NCBI RefSeq assembly: GCF_035506375.1
Contig: NZ_DATJPM010000016.1
Span: 1 to 13,371, forward strand
DNA: 13,371 nt
Source: Methanocella sp.
GTDB lineage: Archaea; Halobacteriota; Methanocellia; Methanocellales; Methanocellaceae
Reading direction: 5' to 3'
Positions 12,958-13,371 of the stretch are shown here, piece by piece; position 1 is the stretch's first letter, and the number at the start of each line of letters is the position of its first letter. The translations under genes were made by a program, and so were the position numbers. The notes under the pieces are model-generated. The model was not told the origin of the DNA and searched no databases. It saw only the letters and a program-made list of their open reading frames with translations.

Positions 12958-13050
12958 CCCGAAGCCTGCCAAGCCCGCGAAGACTCTATTAAAGAAATTA
13001 ATTATGACTGCTGTGTTGAATTACTCCCGTATTTTAAGCTTTTTAAGAGA

Positions 13051-13335
13051 CGGAGGGCACTATTTTCACCACAAAGGCACGATGGCACGGAGGCTCACAA
13101 AGTCTTTTTTTAGATTAAGGTACAAAGGACACAAAGCCGGTTCATTGGCGATAAGGGCACGAAGGATACAAGGGCACAGTGGAATGAACAAGAGCACTTT
13201 TTGCCCCTGTGCCTTCATATCCTGTATCTTAGAAGTTCAAAAAGCATTCTCTGTGTCCTTTGTCTCTTAATTATAAAGAAGACTTTGTGGGCCTCCGTGC
13301 TCTTCGTGCCTTTGTGGTGAAAAATAGTGCCTCCG
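13051..13335. repeat. Large nested palindrome with CAC-N3-GG-type units
   Basis: The left arm (13051-13136, starting CGGAGGGCACTATTTTCACC) is the near-perfect reverse complement of the right arm (13249-13335), broken only by scattered mismatches and 1-2 nt gaps. Inside, 13164-13182 pairs with 13204-13222 at 15 of 19 positions, so the whole block of about 285 bp can fold into one long hairpin or cruciform. The arms are built from short iterations such as CACAAAGG, CACGATGG and CACGGAGG. Weaker symmetry continues outward: CTTTTTAAGAGACGGAG at about 13040 against the complement of the sequence near 13345-13360. No credible ORF is present. It resembles dispersed palindromes in many bacterial and archaeal genomes and has no transposase. 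Confidence 0.85.
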
Positions 13336-13371
13336 TACACTCCGAGACTTAAAAGGGCATATCCAGCACAG

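Noticed and set aside
13051..13335. CRISPR array
   Set aside because: The repeated units are 8-10 bases, arranged as one inverted palindrome without regular spacers, and no cas gene is present. The same holds for 9005-9226.

Overview
The window reads as the chromosome of a methanogenic archaeon. It holds a methanogenesis marker 11 protein, the methanopterin-biosynthesis enzyme MptG, the archaeal-type phosphoglycerate mutase ApgM, a NifB without a NifX domain, the archaeal cobamide enzymes CobY and archaeal-type CobT, and TATA-type promoters with short leaders. The GC-rich third codon positions and overall protein character suggest Methanocella or a close relative. That assignment comes from memory of the families, not from a search.

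Layout. Positions 1-423 (+) hold the 3' end of archaeal cobT. It converges with a six-gene minus-strand cluster, separated by only 2 nt, read from about 5730 down to 426: cobD, cbiB, cobS, cobY, methanogenesis marker 11 and an unnamed radical SAM protein. All junctions overlap or nearly touch. The cluster builds the aminopropanol linker (CobD, CbiB) and the nucleotide loop (CobY, CobS, with CobT nearby) of a cobamide. It ends with two genes that are not cobamide enzymes by homology.

Positions 5788-7520 hold small genes: a 56-residue CxxC-x17-CxxC zinc-ribbon gene, an uncharacterised soluble protein with a CDC motif, a four-helix membrane protein on the plus strand, and a GNAT acetyltransferase converging on it. 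Positions 7678-9004 (+) hold a YhfC-like membrane metalloprotease overlapping a DUF99/UPF0215 (endonuclease V-related) gene. Positions 9277-12939 (+) hold apgM, nifB and mptG, each behind its own intergenic region.

Two palindromic repeat elements made of iterated CAC-N3-GG-like units flank apgM-nifB-mptG: one at about 9005-9226, and a strong nested palindrome of about 285 bp at 13051-13335. An exact 14-base piece of the second element also occurs upstream of the YhfC gene (7576-7589). The other main unexplained signal is a 56-codon ORF (11723-11893) that overlaps the mptG start by ATGA and contains a direct repeat.

No tRNA, rRNA, CRISPR array, transposase or phage gene was seen. The clearest candidates for undescribed biology are the radical SAM/marker 11 pair at the end of the cobamide operon, the palindromic repeat family, and the two small genes.
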